Under the pieces are notes generated by a model. The model made no database searches and was not told where the DNA came from. It saw nothing but the letters and a program-made list of their open reading frames with translations. The position numbers were made by a program, and so were the translations under genes. Shown piece by piece: positions 12,652 to 25,644 of a stretch of DNA of 64,000 bases. The stretch's first letter is position 1. Every line of letters starts with the position of its first letter. Source of the DNA: Anticarsia gemmatalis (Eukaryota > Arthropoda > Insecta > Lepidoptera > Erebidae); the NCBI RefSeq assembly GCF_050436995.1, contig NC_134745.1:10850001-10914000 (forward strand), given 5' to 3'.

Positions 12652-13253
12652 GCTTCCTATTGTGGCACAATCGGAGCATACTCTATAAGTAATTTAAAAT
12701 TTGATATGTGGGAATGACATGTAATTTTTTAATAAATTATCTACTTATTCTAATTGTGGAGATCATTGAAATGGTCGTAATTATTTTATAATATTGTAAC
12801 ACAAAAATAAATATACTATCCATCAGTGATTTTACAATTTAGCTAAACGAAACTAGAGTGATAAACTATGACATATTTTAACAAATCATATTTATCTATT
12901 ATTGTATAATATGAGAATTTTTAAATAGACAACTCTTTAACTGTCACTTGAATTTGTGAAACAAAAGAATAAAGTATAATTTATACTAATATTGTTTCTA
13001 TTAAGCTGGGGCCAGATAAGTGTATTTTTTTAAGTTATGAGCCGTAATATAGGTACACTGCATTAGATATTGTACAAAATGAGAGCCAAACGGCGATGCT
13101 AGATAATTTTCTAACAGATTTAAATTAATTCATCTCACAACTGAAAAAAATACACTCATTTGACCTAGCATTTGATGAGAGCATCCTCAATAAATGACTC
13201 GATCGATAGAGCGTCAATGAAAGAGCTGCCATGATCCTTCTATCACTGCAGCA

Positions 13254-16200
13254 TTACACCAAAATATTCCGCATTATCAACATCATGCTCAGTGAGACCC
13301 ATATCTTGCCAGTATAAGGTAGACTACCACGACCGCACATGTCGATGTTGCTCTCCTGAAAATTAAAACTCATTGAAATACTATGCAACAGAGTTTTCAT
13401 GATACCTTTGACCACAATTTATTTTTTAGAAGGTGTGGCGGTTTTACTATGTCATCCAGCCTCTTAAAACAATTTCACTGAGAAATTAAGATCCTTTCGA
13501 ATTTGTTAATCTCTTTTCTACCCATAAAATATCTACCGTGTACTTCTGTGTGTAGTATAAGGGACCTCAATCAGATGAAAAGGGAATAAAAAAGAGACTT
13601 AACTTACCTCTGTATGATTTCTTATGCACGAAGTTGGTTGTTTTCTATACAACGGATGCATGTGTTTCAAGCACGGCAGAGACTCATTGTACTGCACTTC
13701 TGTCGCGTCTATCGATATGACGCTAACCTCGTCCTTCGGACAGTTCCCATCTACTACTATCATCAACATATTTGTATAGTTCACGTGTTGAGCGTAGAAC
13801 GGCCGATTGCATTCACTCAACGGTTTATTTAATTTCTCATCTAAGTTATTGTAGTCTAGCTGGTATAGGTACATTTCTCTGTCGCATGGAGTTGGCCGTG
13901 TCCTGTTTATTAGTACTATTTTCTCGAAGTCTCTCTCCATCGCCCTCATCTTATTTGCTCCCGACATGCTGTATGGGTCGTCCGTCTCTTCGTCGTTTTC
14001 ATAGCTCTGGTAAGACACTGTTAAGAAATAACTTCGTGAGTACACAGTAAGGTTGTTATAGTCTCCATGCACGAGCAAAGAAAACTTTACAAGTAGGTCG
14101 TGGTAATCTTAATGGCTGGTTGAGGAAACATGCGATAGTATAAAATATTTGAAGTCCAGTACCTGTATTGTATTGCGTTGGTAGAAGTAAAATAATAAAC
14201 AGTTAAAGCATTTATAAGTAGAGTAGAAAAATGTTATGGCTAATGTTCATTTGACAATATGAGGCAAATAGACTTAGTAGACTTATTTATCAGTGCCATC
14301 TTCGATACATCCGACGCTTTGGAATAGGTACCTTATGGCAGTGCTCTAGGTCTATTGTCTCTTTTCGTTTAATATATAGACTAAGTACAATTATAAATAA
14401 CCCTTTTGGAGTTTACCATTACTCTTTTACCAGAGACTTGTTAATGTCGTCGCAATAAAGATTTTTCAAATAACATTTACTGTTGCACCTGATTTAGTCG
14501 AATTGCCGTTTTGCTTATCATAATCAACATAAGCCATAACAGAAGTATTTTGAAGTAAAAAGAGTTTGTATAGAAATTTTAATATCGCAAAGATTAAAAA
14601 GAGAAGCGAAATATGTTTAGAGAAGAAGTAAAAAAAAAGATGTTATGACGTAGAATTGTTGGAATCTGGATAATAATGTATGCATGCATTTGTAGGCGTA
14701 AGACCCAGGATCGTAATTTGTAGACCACTAAAAACTGTCTAAGTCTATCATTAATTTTACTGGAGAAACATTCTCAATAATCTAAAATGTATCAAAACTC
14801 ATGCACATTCTCGGGATGGAACATTCTACAAGGTCACGTAACTAAGGTATATAAATATCAAAGAGGTACATATGTCTAAAGTGTATAGTGTCCGTCTGTC
14901 GACACGTGCTACTGTGCTCGCTCTACATGTAACTCACCGGTGGATGTAACATAGTCTGAAAAAAGATGGAGTCATTACTACTTTAGTAAAATATCTAAGT
15001 CCAATTGTTGACTCCATGTATGAATTTTGCTTTAACTACGATGTGAGAATTATCTATGTACTGTTGGGTGCAATTTGTTTGTTAGTGAGCGCTCGCATGC
15101 ACCCAAATTACTTTTGTGGAAACTTGAAATCGAAGTGATGTGTTCGTGGGTTTTGTATCACACTTTGCTATAAATACGTTACTAAAATTGACTAAACACA
15201 GTGATTGTTTTGTTGTTATATTTGTTATTTGATAGTTTAAATATTTCATGCACAGAAACATTGATAAGCACGAACTGTCCCTGGCGCAAATAAATGTTCC
15301 GTTAGACAATGTATCAGTTCTACATAGACAGAGAGTTTACATCGTCTAGAAGTGCTTGTTGTCATGCAGAGTTGACAGAACATACACATCGCTCAAGAGC
15401 AACACCAAATGCGCTTATCATCCACAACATATAGTTCGCCGACAGTTCCTGAATTCATTAATTTGTTACTTTGCTTTCGTTTCCAATTGCCGTGAACATA
15501 ATTCAATGAACATGTAACATTTAAATGACGCTTATAGTAAACCACATACCTTCGTCGAAGGAATAACTGGAGGCTTGCGCGAAGCATGTTGTTATTGAGT
15601 TATAGAACCAGACTGTAGTAGCCAGGAACCACGCCATGACCAGACGTAAGTTTTCAAGTGGCTAGAAAAATACCAGAGTAACATTTATACTTCTGCGGAG
15701 AAAGAAATTGAAGGAAGGGCTGTAAGTAATTGAATATGAACAAAAAAAATCAAGAAAGTATTTTACGGTCATAAGCATAGATGCTGGGTTTGTCGTCTTC
15801 TTCTCCCTGAAGCAGACTGCTTGATAGTCTACAATATGCACTGCCTTGTAAACTTCGTCTTCTACCAATCTAGACATGATGTCTGGCCGGATCTGAAAAA
15901 AGATTTTATCATCTTTCAACAGAACTTTGCTAATTTTGGATTAGGGGTACGAAAAGATCAGATGTTGAACTATATTAAAGAGGCCATTGCACTTTTTTTA
16001 AGTAGGTAATTTTCGTATGTAGGTATATTTATTCCATTGTGAATGAATACTCACTTTGCCAAAGAACATTCCAGTATAATTGGTAACCTCACTGACGACT
16101 ATCCAGCCATGGTTGTCAACCAGGTAACAATCCCAACTTGGCGACTGACAATTGATGCACTCCTTGTTATGTTCGCACTGAAATTATTATTAACAAATAA

Positions 16201-19200
16201 CACACTTGCTGCCGGTTTCTATTGTATTAATAAGAAAAAAAAAAACAGCTATTTAATATTAAACTAAAGCAAGCTCAAAATTGTTTGTAAAATAGTTACT
16301 TCAAGTAGGTATTGTAAAACTCACCGAAGAAGTAATATTATCAAACCATTCGTTGAGTCGTTCATGTTTGAACTGGAAGCCGACCACCGCGGCTGGTGCC
16401 TTTCTGTGGCCGTCTCCGTGGAATACAGCATGAGACGCTGTCACCATCGCCTGACTGAAGTCTAAGGGGTACTTGTCAGTGCTCAGTTCCACGCTGTATA
16501 CGTAACTTAGAGCATCTACGTAGTGCTGCTCCACTGCTCGTCGGTACCACACCTCGTCGATCGCTCGCGGCCATTGCTTTCCGAATTCTGGTCTGTAAAA
16601 TTAATTATTTGTGTCATTATTTCTAAAACTACAGCTTAAACATTAATTCCAGACTCTGTACTTTTGATTAGAGTTATGGCTCTGTAGGTCAGGATTTCAA
16701 ACATTTTAAATTTTGTGGTCAAAAGTAGTATTTGTAACGGAATTATTACATTTGATTACTAATAAACTAGTCTTTATCTTACTTCTCATTGTCCTGTTCT
16801 TTCGGGGGATGAGTCTGCCATCTTGTCAACCCGCTATGTGTCGACAGGAAAGCGACGATGTATCCAAAACGTTGAATAAACTCCACCCTGTGCAAAATTA
16901 CACTTATTATACTATTTGTTTGATCAAGGTTAAAAAATCCTGAACGAAATGTTCAGATTTCAAGTGACCTAATAAATGTCTTATCACGTTTGCTCTTGTA
17001 ATGATAATGAAAACAATATCTGGGCATATTGATTGCTTATAATGACATTGTTCCAAATCTTTTTAACTGCGAATAGTAAAAGTGTATTGTCAATTTTTTT
17101 TCTATGGAGACCATAAAAGACAGGTATTTAAAAGCTTTCTTAGTAACGAAGCTTACTTTTTCTCGGTAGATTAAATTCGAAGTTTACACGTCATACTAAT
17201 CGCCATAAAATTCTCAATTTAGCGAGATGCCTCGCTTTGGCACGCATTAACTGATCGATTTTCATACATATTGTATGCGCCCTGAATAAAAACCCCTTTG
17301 CATATATGGGTCGATAACTCAACGGCGAGGTCGACTCAATAATGATTCTTGTCTTTATTTTATACCAAGTAGTTAATTTTTATATTATATACAAACCATC
17401 ATCCAGAGCTGCTTCATATTACAAAATGGTACAAAAGATTAGCTTAAAATATACAAACAAATTAAAATGTTTATTTAAACAAATAACTTTTCATAAAAGA
17501 TTACGATGACCTACATAATGACAGGGACAGACATGTTGTTTTCCGGCTATGACATCCAGAGAATCAGCTTTTCTTAATTAAAATGCCATATCCTATCCCA
17601 GCAAAACGATATCGGAGAATGTTACAAAGAACTTATAATTATCCTTATATTATATTTTCATGCAAAATATTGTTCCTTGTCGAATGTTACTTTACCTCGG
17701 CAACAATCCGATCACTTTTGTCAATGGGCTATCCGGGTGAAAGTATTGAAATGCATTCAAAATAAATCAAATTGTTTTGTAAAAACAGTGCATTATCTTA
17801 TACAGTGGAAAATAATTATTTAAAATTAAAATGTGCTTCTTCCCTCCTGCCAAATTCCGTTCGAGTAAAGCTTTTGCTAATAAGTTTGTTTTTAAAATAA
17901 TAATTAGTTAATATTAAAAAATACTTACGCTTTTTCTTCCGATGCTGAATCCGAGATGCTTTTATTAAACCATGCTGTGTTCCTAGCGTCGTATACCAAG
18001 GCCTGCATCAAGCCATGGTCACCTAGATGTGAAAAAAGTTATTTTATTTAAGATTATTGAAGATATTTGAACTAGCTTATATTAGGTTACTCAAAAAATT
18101 GTACAAAGAGGGCTTATTGAAAGAACTACCTGACCCGCGCAACTTCGCTTGCGGCACATAAGAGAGAATGGGTCAAAAATTTACCCGTTTTCGTAACATT
18201 TTTTACTGCTGCTCTGCTCCTATTGGTCGTAGCGTGATGATATATAGCCTAAAGCCTTCCTCGATAAATGGGCTATCTAACACTGAAGGAATTTTTCAAA
18301 TCGGACCAGTAGTTCCTGAGATTAACGCGTTCAAACAAACAAACAAACAAACTCTTCAGCTTTATAATATTAGTATAGATTACTCACAGTAATACTCGTT
18401 CTTGGGTGTGCTGTTTGATACTTTGGTCCTTTCTCTCGCTTCTGGTGTTCCTGTTAAATTAAAAGATCTGTTCAACGATAATAATACTAAGTCATATACA
18501 TACACATTACTCTCTCACATGCATTACTTCAGACTATAAATAGACCATTGACTAGTATGTAAAGGCATCAAAGGCAAGTTGAGTTTTCTTTGATTACTCT
18601 CACATCATAATCCTATTAAAATATTTTGAAAGCATAATACAGTTACCATTGTTGTGCCGCTCGTGTCCTGGCTTGTTCTTGTGGTGTTCTGGAGGTCGTG
18701 GCTTAGCTGGCCACCGCCATCCAGGCTTTGCCACTCGCTCCAAGAAATATAGCAGCTCTTCCTCGGGGGTGGAAAATGTACGTTCATAATGACGACAGTA
18801 CAACCTGAAAGACAGAAAAGCTTTATAACATGCAGACTTAATATTAAGTTTTTTAAGGAAATCTCGGGTCTCAAATAGAAATCGTTTCTATGTATTATCA
18901 TCTATATATATAAAAATGAATTGCTGTTCGTTAGTCTCGCTAAAACTCGAGAACAGCTGGACCGATTTGGCTAATTTTGGTCTTGAATTATTTGTGGAAG
19001 TGAATAAATTTGAAAATGCGCGGTATTAAATAAAAACAAGAAAGCGTGAGCGGAGCTGCTCGGGTCAGCTGGTACTTAATACTAGAGATTTTAAGAGACA
19101 CTTGGCCAGATTCAAAGAAAATTAATTTAGTATGCACAAAAGTATATTGTTGTTTAAGGTGACTTACCAATCAGGATGAACGCTCCAGTTGTCAGAGAGA

Positions 19201-22200
19201 TATTGCCTCGCAGATATGTTCTTGGACGTGAGCGATAGTCTGTGAATGTCGTCAGTGGGAGGCGGAGTGATGCGATGTCGGCCGTAGTTCTCGGGGATTG
19301 CCACCACCAACGTGAATGGAGAGTCGCTTATACCCGTCCAGAAGTAATGCCGCTTCGCGCGAGATACGCGTTTCTGTAAGATTGTATAAAGCATTATTGT
19401 ATAAATAATAAAATTATAATAATATTAAGAAAGTACTGCCCGCTATGCGTCAGCGTATGAAACTTCCCAGTGGTCTTGCGATATTATTAAAAACACAATA
19501 TTAAATTCCAAAACATCAGTCTTTTTAAAAAGCACCATAGAATGTTACCAATTTACACCCTACATCCAATCTTTACTTCTATACCAGTGTAGCAGTAAGA
19601 ACAGTACCAGGATGATCTTGTTAGAACAAACTAGTTTTGATTAACTAAACTATTACAAGAAAAAGTACTTACCATATCTTCTAAATGATATTTGACATTC
19701 ATCACTTTGTTTCCCGTTTTTTGATCTATGATTTCTTTACGGAGCTGAAACAACAAAATAACATATTACAATTCCCAAAGTTGAATATTGTATAAGTATA
19801 AAGTAATATATCGTGTGAAATATATCACGAACTTACTGCTGTTAGTTCCTTGCTAAAGTTCCTGGGCCCTCTGTCATCGTCAAACAGCTCTACTTCTATC
19901 ATATCGACGCTATTGTAACTAGGTTTTAATATTTGTTGAAACTGTAAACAATAAAAAACAGTTAGACTTTTGTTATCACTTGACAGACACAATTTACCAA
20001 CAGTAAGCCATATTAAATAAGGATCGAATGTTTAAAATTAGCAGAAATACGTACCACGGGCCTCAGGTCAGGATGTATTAAAATATATCCGTTGTTCGTC
20101 ACTATAAACGCGTATCCGTTCACGCCAATCTGCAAAAATAATCCTCATCAAATATCGAATGACGATTCAATAATTCAGCATTTAAGTTATGCTGTAAATA
20201 TGTTACCTTGTACGGAGTCATAAGAGCTTGTATTTCAGAGAGAGGTACATCAGTGCCAGCTACTCCCAATAGTCTAGCTATACGCATCTGAAAGTATGGA
20301 ACTTACTTAAATAACTCTAGTGTATAAATGTGTATCGCACAAATTGAACAAATTCCACGTTTGCTATGTCATGTTCCCTCGTCTGTGGATTTCTGCAAAC
20401 AATATCACTAGTTTCTACGTTACCATTTATTATACTACATTCGAAATATAAAAAATATTATAATAATATAAAAATATGCTGCATGTTATTTTTGTAAGTA
20501 AACAGTCAAAAATTATTCTAACTACAAGGTATTCCATTTTGGCGCTGTATTTGGCCGTCAGTCTCTACTGTTATTATACAACATTATGACAATCTTGTAA
20601 AACTAGCAATAATTACTGTTTTTAGCATCTAAGCCCCGTTAGGCGAAGTTCTATATATATTTATTTATATAGAACTATGTTAAGGGATTCTAATTTTATA
20701 TCCACGGTTACAGGTTCTAGCAAAAAAACTACTCAAATATTAAATAATTTTATGTTATAAAATTAAAACGCTACTCTTTAGATTCTAAGAAACCCACTAC
20801 CATTTTGATCATAAATATACAAATACCCTTTGAAAAGTATCCTTGTTAGAATCTGTTGGCATTTTTAAATGAATCTTATATAATATGGTCGAAAACATAG
20901 TCACTTAAATGAGAACTTGTTCGGTGTTGTATGATATACCCAGTATGTAACAAATGTAATATTCCACAAACATTGAAAGCAGCTTGAACCAGGCATGCAT
21001 CGTGGGCGCGAGGGCACCGCGCGCTGGGCGCCCGATGCGCACGCGCCGCTCGCACGCGTCCCTCGCCACTCATGCGTCATCTGTCACGTCCTTCGGAGGC
21101 AGTATGGTCTATGAGCGTGGGCCTACCTCTTTCTGGCCGTTCTCCTCTACGGACTGCGATTGGTTGTGGACGTACGAATGCAATAAAATATAATAACATA
21201 TAGATAAATGCTTTGTAACAACTTCCGCTAGAAATCAAAATGTCTCCTCACTCGGAGAGACTAAATATTCTAAAATTGTTAATATCAAAAAGTCGTCATT
21301 CTTAAGAAGATAATAAGTTAAACTCAATAGATACTCAAGTAACAAAAGCCCCATACTAGTCACATGTATGTCGGGCTGCACGATACTCTTATTCAAAAAT
21401 ATTTACATTTACTTGTCGTCATACAAGTCAATCTTTAAAAATTGTCTCTACGAAGACATCACTATATCAGGCAAAATACTTTATTTCATTAGATAGTGTG
21501 TGTAGTGTAATATAGATCATAACTCTTGCATAGAAAATTAACTTGATGATTGATAGAAAAGTCGTTCATAACACCCTAGTGGTCTACGCCTACGAGCTAG
21601 TAGAAACTACGTCACTACGGTAAGCCAAAGGGTCGGACAACACATTGGCGCTAGGCGGGCAGGAGCGAGCGCCCGCCGCCCGCCGGCCGCGCACACATCT
21701 ATCGAGGACAGATGCATCGCTAACGGGGCCAAATAACACTGTACCGTTACTGAAATCCAAAAAACTAAATCATAAAAACTCTCTTTTATCTTGCAAAAAC
21801 TTTACAATTAAATCATCAAAACTTTCTAAGTGTAGTACCTCTTTCGTAACCGATACCCAGTAAGCTTCATTTATCAGTACATTCTCTGTGATGTTCTGAG
21901 GGGAAACCATCAAACAAAACGGAGTTATTAATAGACATTTACATGTTAAAGAAGGTTACAGAATACAGAGTCAAGAATAAAGTTATCAGAAGAGATAGAG
22001 CTTACGTCCAATTAGTAGAAAATACAAAACCAATCTGTAAACATAATCTTTTGAAACAGAGACAGGTGTATTCGGTTCATGCTACATGGAAAATTTAGAA
22101 TTTGGAAAAGACGTAATATACAGCTAAATAGTTGAGACAAGACAATCATTCGAGTAGACGAACATACTAAATACTAAACTAAACATTGTTAAACTTAGCT

Positions 22201-25200
22201 AGTGTAGAGGACACAGTCTTTTGTCGCAAATAATTGTCTTATCCCAATATCAGATATTAAACACGTTGGGGGACTTTCAACTTATCAAGAAAATACACAA
22301 AACGCCGGAGAACTCACCTCGTTATGGCGAAGGTCATAGACGGGCATAGACACTGAAGTCATTAACTGATACTGTGAATTTCCAAGTTCACTGTACTGGC
22401 CTTGTTTCATCTAAAAAATAAACATCCTTAAGTGAACATCATACATTTGAAGTAACAAAAATACTTACAGTCAAGCCAAGTCCATGCAGCAAATAAAAGA
22501 GTAATTAGACCTCGATCAATGAAAGAGTTGACATAGATCTGTTACCTGTGTAATCCTCCATCTCCTCTCTTGTTCTTTATCTGAGTTGAAGAGGTGCTTA
22601 TCGCGACGTTGACTCATAAAGCGCTCCTTCTGTTCCGCTCGTTCCCGTTGTTCCCAAAGATAATCAGCTACTTTTGGATCCTAAGAACATGTTAAACTCA
22701 GTAGGTATTAAGAAAAAAGTAATTTACCGTAGATATACTGACTTATTAATATTTCAGCCTAAATATTTACAAACGAAAGATATATGTCGTGCGTGAGATT
22801 TACCGTGACGTTGGCATAGACGGGTGTCCAGACGACCGGGTGTTTCTCGCGCTGCAGCACCAGCGGCCTCGCCAGCACATTGACGTGTTCTAACACCCGC
22901 TCTCGAACCTCCGCCAGTGTACTGAGATGCACGTAGAACCCTCTGTTCGCACACGCCATCCACTTCACCTCTCTTACGTCTGCCACCTACACAAGGCTCT
23001 TTAAGTAATACCCGGTCTCGGAACGTCTTCCATCATCTAACGGCTTCATGTGTTTAGTGCTGCGGATACTTTCACCTAACTAAAGTGTCGTGATACTGCC
23101 GCAGCTTCGTGTAGGCATTTACACTAGTCAAATAAATCTTAAGAAGAGCGCTGTTCTAAATATCAGTTCATATCAACTTAATAAAAATATAAAATTGTGT
23201 TGGTTCATTCTAATAAATATTCTAGTTTACACAAAGACAAATGCACAAACAAAACAAGACACAACTGGCAAACCACTATCTACAGAGGTACAGACATACG
23301 TCAAGTCATACAGTAAGAACATAAATTCTCGTACACTATAAGCTTAAGCACAATGAAAGTGGAAAATTGGTCAAAATTACGTAGATATGCATGCAATGTA
23401 CAGTTAATATGTACATAGTAGATAGACAGAGTAGAGTACCACATTCTAGGTGTACTGGCAGATTGGTACGAAGGAAGGCATTATGCAGGTCGCACAATGA
23501 CTACGACACACAGTAATACCTGAAGTGGTACTACCTTTACCTCTCGCCCTATCAGGTACGTAAACACCCTCACTGGGGTGTCGTACTTCCAGTTGTACTT
23601 TTCAAATATCTCCTTATAATTGTACGGAACGCCATCAGTAACCAACATTATGGCCTGGAAAAATGTACAAACTTTAGTGTGCATCTTAAGTCAGATCGTG
23701 TAACTGATGTTGTTTTGTCAAATATTTCACCTGATTACAGTTGGCTCCTCCACTATTATTTCTGTAAATTTCTAAAAGTTCAAACGCTCTCGTTAAGGCA
23801 GCCGAAAAGTTCGCGATCTCCATGGTCTCAAAATTGTCCAACGCTAATTTGAGTTCCCGTAAGTTTCCTAGAGTGGCCTATCGTGAAAGAAATAATAATA
23901 TTAGTATCTGTAATTGTAAGATGATAATATATTTCCTCATTCTACATAAGAGTTATAATAGTATACGCACCTGCACTAAGGAATCTTCGAAACAAGGTAC
24001 AATCTCTTCAACTGTATCAGCAAAAGTCATAACGTTGACGAAATCATTATTACCAAGAGTGTCTAATATATTAGTAACAACATGCTTGGCAATGTCTCTA
24101 CGCTGGCCAGTCATTGAACCGCTGCGATCAACTAAAATGATTACATCCTTTGGACTGGCAGCCGCTTCCATATACCACGCTCTAGTCCGACAATCATAGA
24201 TATCCACCGGGTCTGCCCGCCATTTCAATGCTACAACATTATTCATATAGAATATTGAATCATAATAAATCATTGTGTTCGATACGAGTTATATTAATAG
24301 TGTTTTACCAGGATAGTGTCTCATAAATCCCGTCGAACTGCCAAAGTATTGCCACGACAACGTCGGATCGCTCTGATAGTTGTTTATGAAGTGCGTGTCT
24401 AGTCCCTCCGACCAATGGATTCCTTTGATAACTTCAGGCGCTACAATACATTAACCGGTATTACAATCGTGCACCAAATATTTGTTATTACAAGATTACA
24501 GTTTACTCACCCCAATCGTAAACATTTGTCGGCACGTGTACACTGCTAAAATTAGTATTTACAGGAATGTTTGAAAAATGAGGATTTTGTTGCATGTGCG
24601 CGTTTTTAGATGGTGGATGAACTATCCAACTCTCTAGGTTGAAATCTGCTTCGGTGGTGGTCGTCATGGCCATCTCATCGAACGGCTCTTCCATATCTTT
24701 ACTATTCAAATACTGAAAGTCCTCGGGTACCGGTTCGTTTTGTTTATCAAACGCCATGTTTTCAGCCGCCTCAACTATTCTTTTGACAGCACTAATCTTT
24801 AGTTCCATCATCGCGCGAATGTCATCTGCCATGCTTTGTACTAGTTTTTCTCCATCTCGTGACTCCACTTGAGCCGACTTAAAGCTCTGTATTGATATTA
24901 TTAAGAATTTTAGCATCCTGTCACAAGTACATAAGAATAAGGTGTAGAATATTTTTTGATACTTACGTCTTGAACCTCCTTCTTCCTGGTGATAAATTCT
25001 CCAAAATGATATAGCTCAGTGCCCAATTTGACTGCCCATGCTTGCACCCTATAAGTGAAACGAACCTTCTGTAAACTAAGTACATTAACGTACGAGTCAT
25101 GTATGTACCAGCAAAAACAGTTTACTCAGCATTTCCTATTACTCGTGTTGTGAAGATTTTCATGATGCTCGTATATTTATAGATTTTACAAAGTTAACTA

Positions 25201-25500
25201 GAGATTGATTTTTTCTTAATTTCATTTCAACTCTATTGAATTAGAATAACACAGAATTATTGCACATATTTGCCCTAAACTATGAACGATATTTTCACGA
25301 ATCACAAATAGGTCATAATTTCTGAAAGCTATCTGATCTACGTCTGCAGGAGAACCTTAATTGAATTATAGAAAACATCAGGAAACTTACGAGTTGAACG
25401 ATATTTTCTTTTCATCATTATGTATACTAGCCGAGCAGTCCCTGGAGTCCAGGAACAGTAGCAGCAGCAGTAACACACACGCGTCGATACACTTGCACAT
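13254..25500 (-). CDS. Voltage-gated calcium channel alpha2/delta subunit, copy A (CACNA2D3/straightjacket-like)
   Basis: Extracellular, membrane-anchored accessory subunit that promotes surface and synaptic delivery of voltage-gated calcium channels. Exons, 5' to 3': 25391-25500, 24967-25048, 24511-24886, 24309-24440, 23971-24230, 23731-23877, 23541-23654, 22804-22986, 22546-22680, 22318-22410, 21839-21895 (candidate), 20207-20287, 20055-20129, 19837-19941, 19673-19744, 19168-19373, 18647-18804, 18388-18450, 17929-18022, 16325-16592, 16055-16177, 15767-15892, 15550-15661, 14938-14955, 13608-14017, 13254-13355. Every junction is GT-AG and in phase: 1,233 residues, or 1,214 without the candidate exon. 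Residues 1-25 form a signal peptide. The VWA domain carries the MIDAS motif DRSGS at 268-272. The Cache region has LGVAGTDVP after residue 564 and NGYAFIVTNNGY near 594. The VGCC alpha2 region follows, then Cys-rich delta sequence and a hydrophobic GPI-type tail after about 1217. The C-terminal part (EVQYNESL and what follows) resembles alpha2/delta-3 most. Exon ends were read by eye. Confidence 0.9.
14938..14955 (-). CDS. 18-nt microexon of alpha2/delta copy A
   Basis: Eighteen bases between a TTTTTTCAG acceptor and a GTGAGTT donor on the - strand. Its phase (1 to 1) exactly links the exon ending at 15550 to the exon starting at 14017 and adds DYVTST. Skipping it leaves the frame open, since 18 is a multiple of three, so it may be constitutive or alternative. 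Confidence 0.65.
18130..18380 (+). mobile_element. RTE-type LINE 3' relic in an intron of copy A
   Basis: Segment with the arrangement of many lepidopteran non-LTR tails: a CGCGCAACTTCGCTTGCGG start, an AAATCGGACCAGTAGTTCCTG block, a run of CAAA repeats and a TATAATATTAGTATAGAT end. It holds no intact protein; the 74-codon open frame at 18168-18392 is incidental. It ends about 7-8 bases from the donor of the exon at 18388-18450. Confidence 0.65.
18901..19072 (+). mobile_element. Short non-autonomous Helitron-like element
   Basis: 172 bp starting with TC (TCTATATATA) and ending with CTGG, which fits the CTRR rule, flanked by A at 18900 and T at 19073 as expected of Helitron insertion between A and T. 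A GC-rich stretch with hairpin potential (GAGCGGAGCTGCTC) lies just before the 3' end. It sits in the intron between the exons 18647-18804 and 19168-19373 of copy A. There is no coding content. The family match rests on ends and target only. Confidence 0.55.
20647..20676. repeat. Short inverted repeat (hairpin) in an intron of copy A
   Basis: AGTTCTATATA at 20647-20657 and its exact reverse complement at 20666-20676 around an 8-base AT spacer. It is probably a low-complexity or MITE remnant; no function is claimed. Confidence 0.5.
20985..21075. promoter_or_regulatory. GC-rich, CpG-rich patch inside copy A, patch 1
   Basis: About 90 bp very rich in CG and GC words (for example GCGCGCTGGGCGCCCGATGCGC) within an otherwise AT-rich intron (20288-21838). 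It could be an internal promoter or enhancer of copy A. The open frames on both strands here look like by-products of base composition. Regulatory role is inferred from composition only. Confidence 0.3.
21640..21712. promoter_or_regulatory. GC-rich patch inside copy A, patch 2
   Basis: Second CpG-rich block in the same intron, about 600 bp from the first and 130 bp on the 3' side (- strand) of the candidate 57-nt exon. No exon with good splice sites was found in it. A regulatory role is only suggested by the contrast with its surroundings. Confidence 0.3.
21839..21895 (-). CDS. Candidate 57-nt exon of alpha2/delta copy A
   Basis: Between a strong pyrimidine-rich acceptor (TTTCCCCTCAG) and a GTACTA donor lies a 57-nt open stretch encoding NITENVLINEAYWVSVTKE. 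It starts and ends in phase 0, matching both neighbours (22318 side and 20287 side). Adding it inserts 19 residues, with one N-glycosylation sequon, between the VWA-linked region and the Cache segment LLGVAGTDVP. The donor is weaker than others in the gene, so alternative use is plausible. Copy B has no separate exon at this place. Confidence 0.6.
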
Positions 25501-25644
25501 CAGAACCACTACGTTACAAGTTCACTGGCTAGATCCAATATTGGAGAACATGTTAGGTTAATCTAATTACGACATTGGTGTAGTTTAAGGAATCGTAGTG
25601 GGTTAAGTGTGGTACTGTACTAGTGAACAAGGAACATTGATAAG

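Noticed and set aside
18168..18392. 74-codon open frame on the + strand
   Set aside because: It lies in a LINE tail relic and ends in CAAA repeats.
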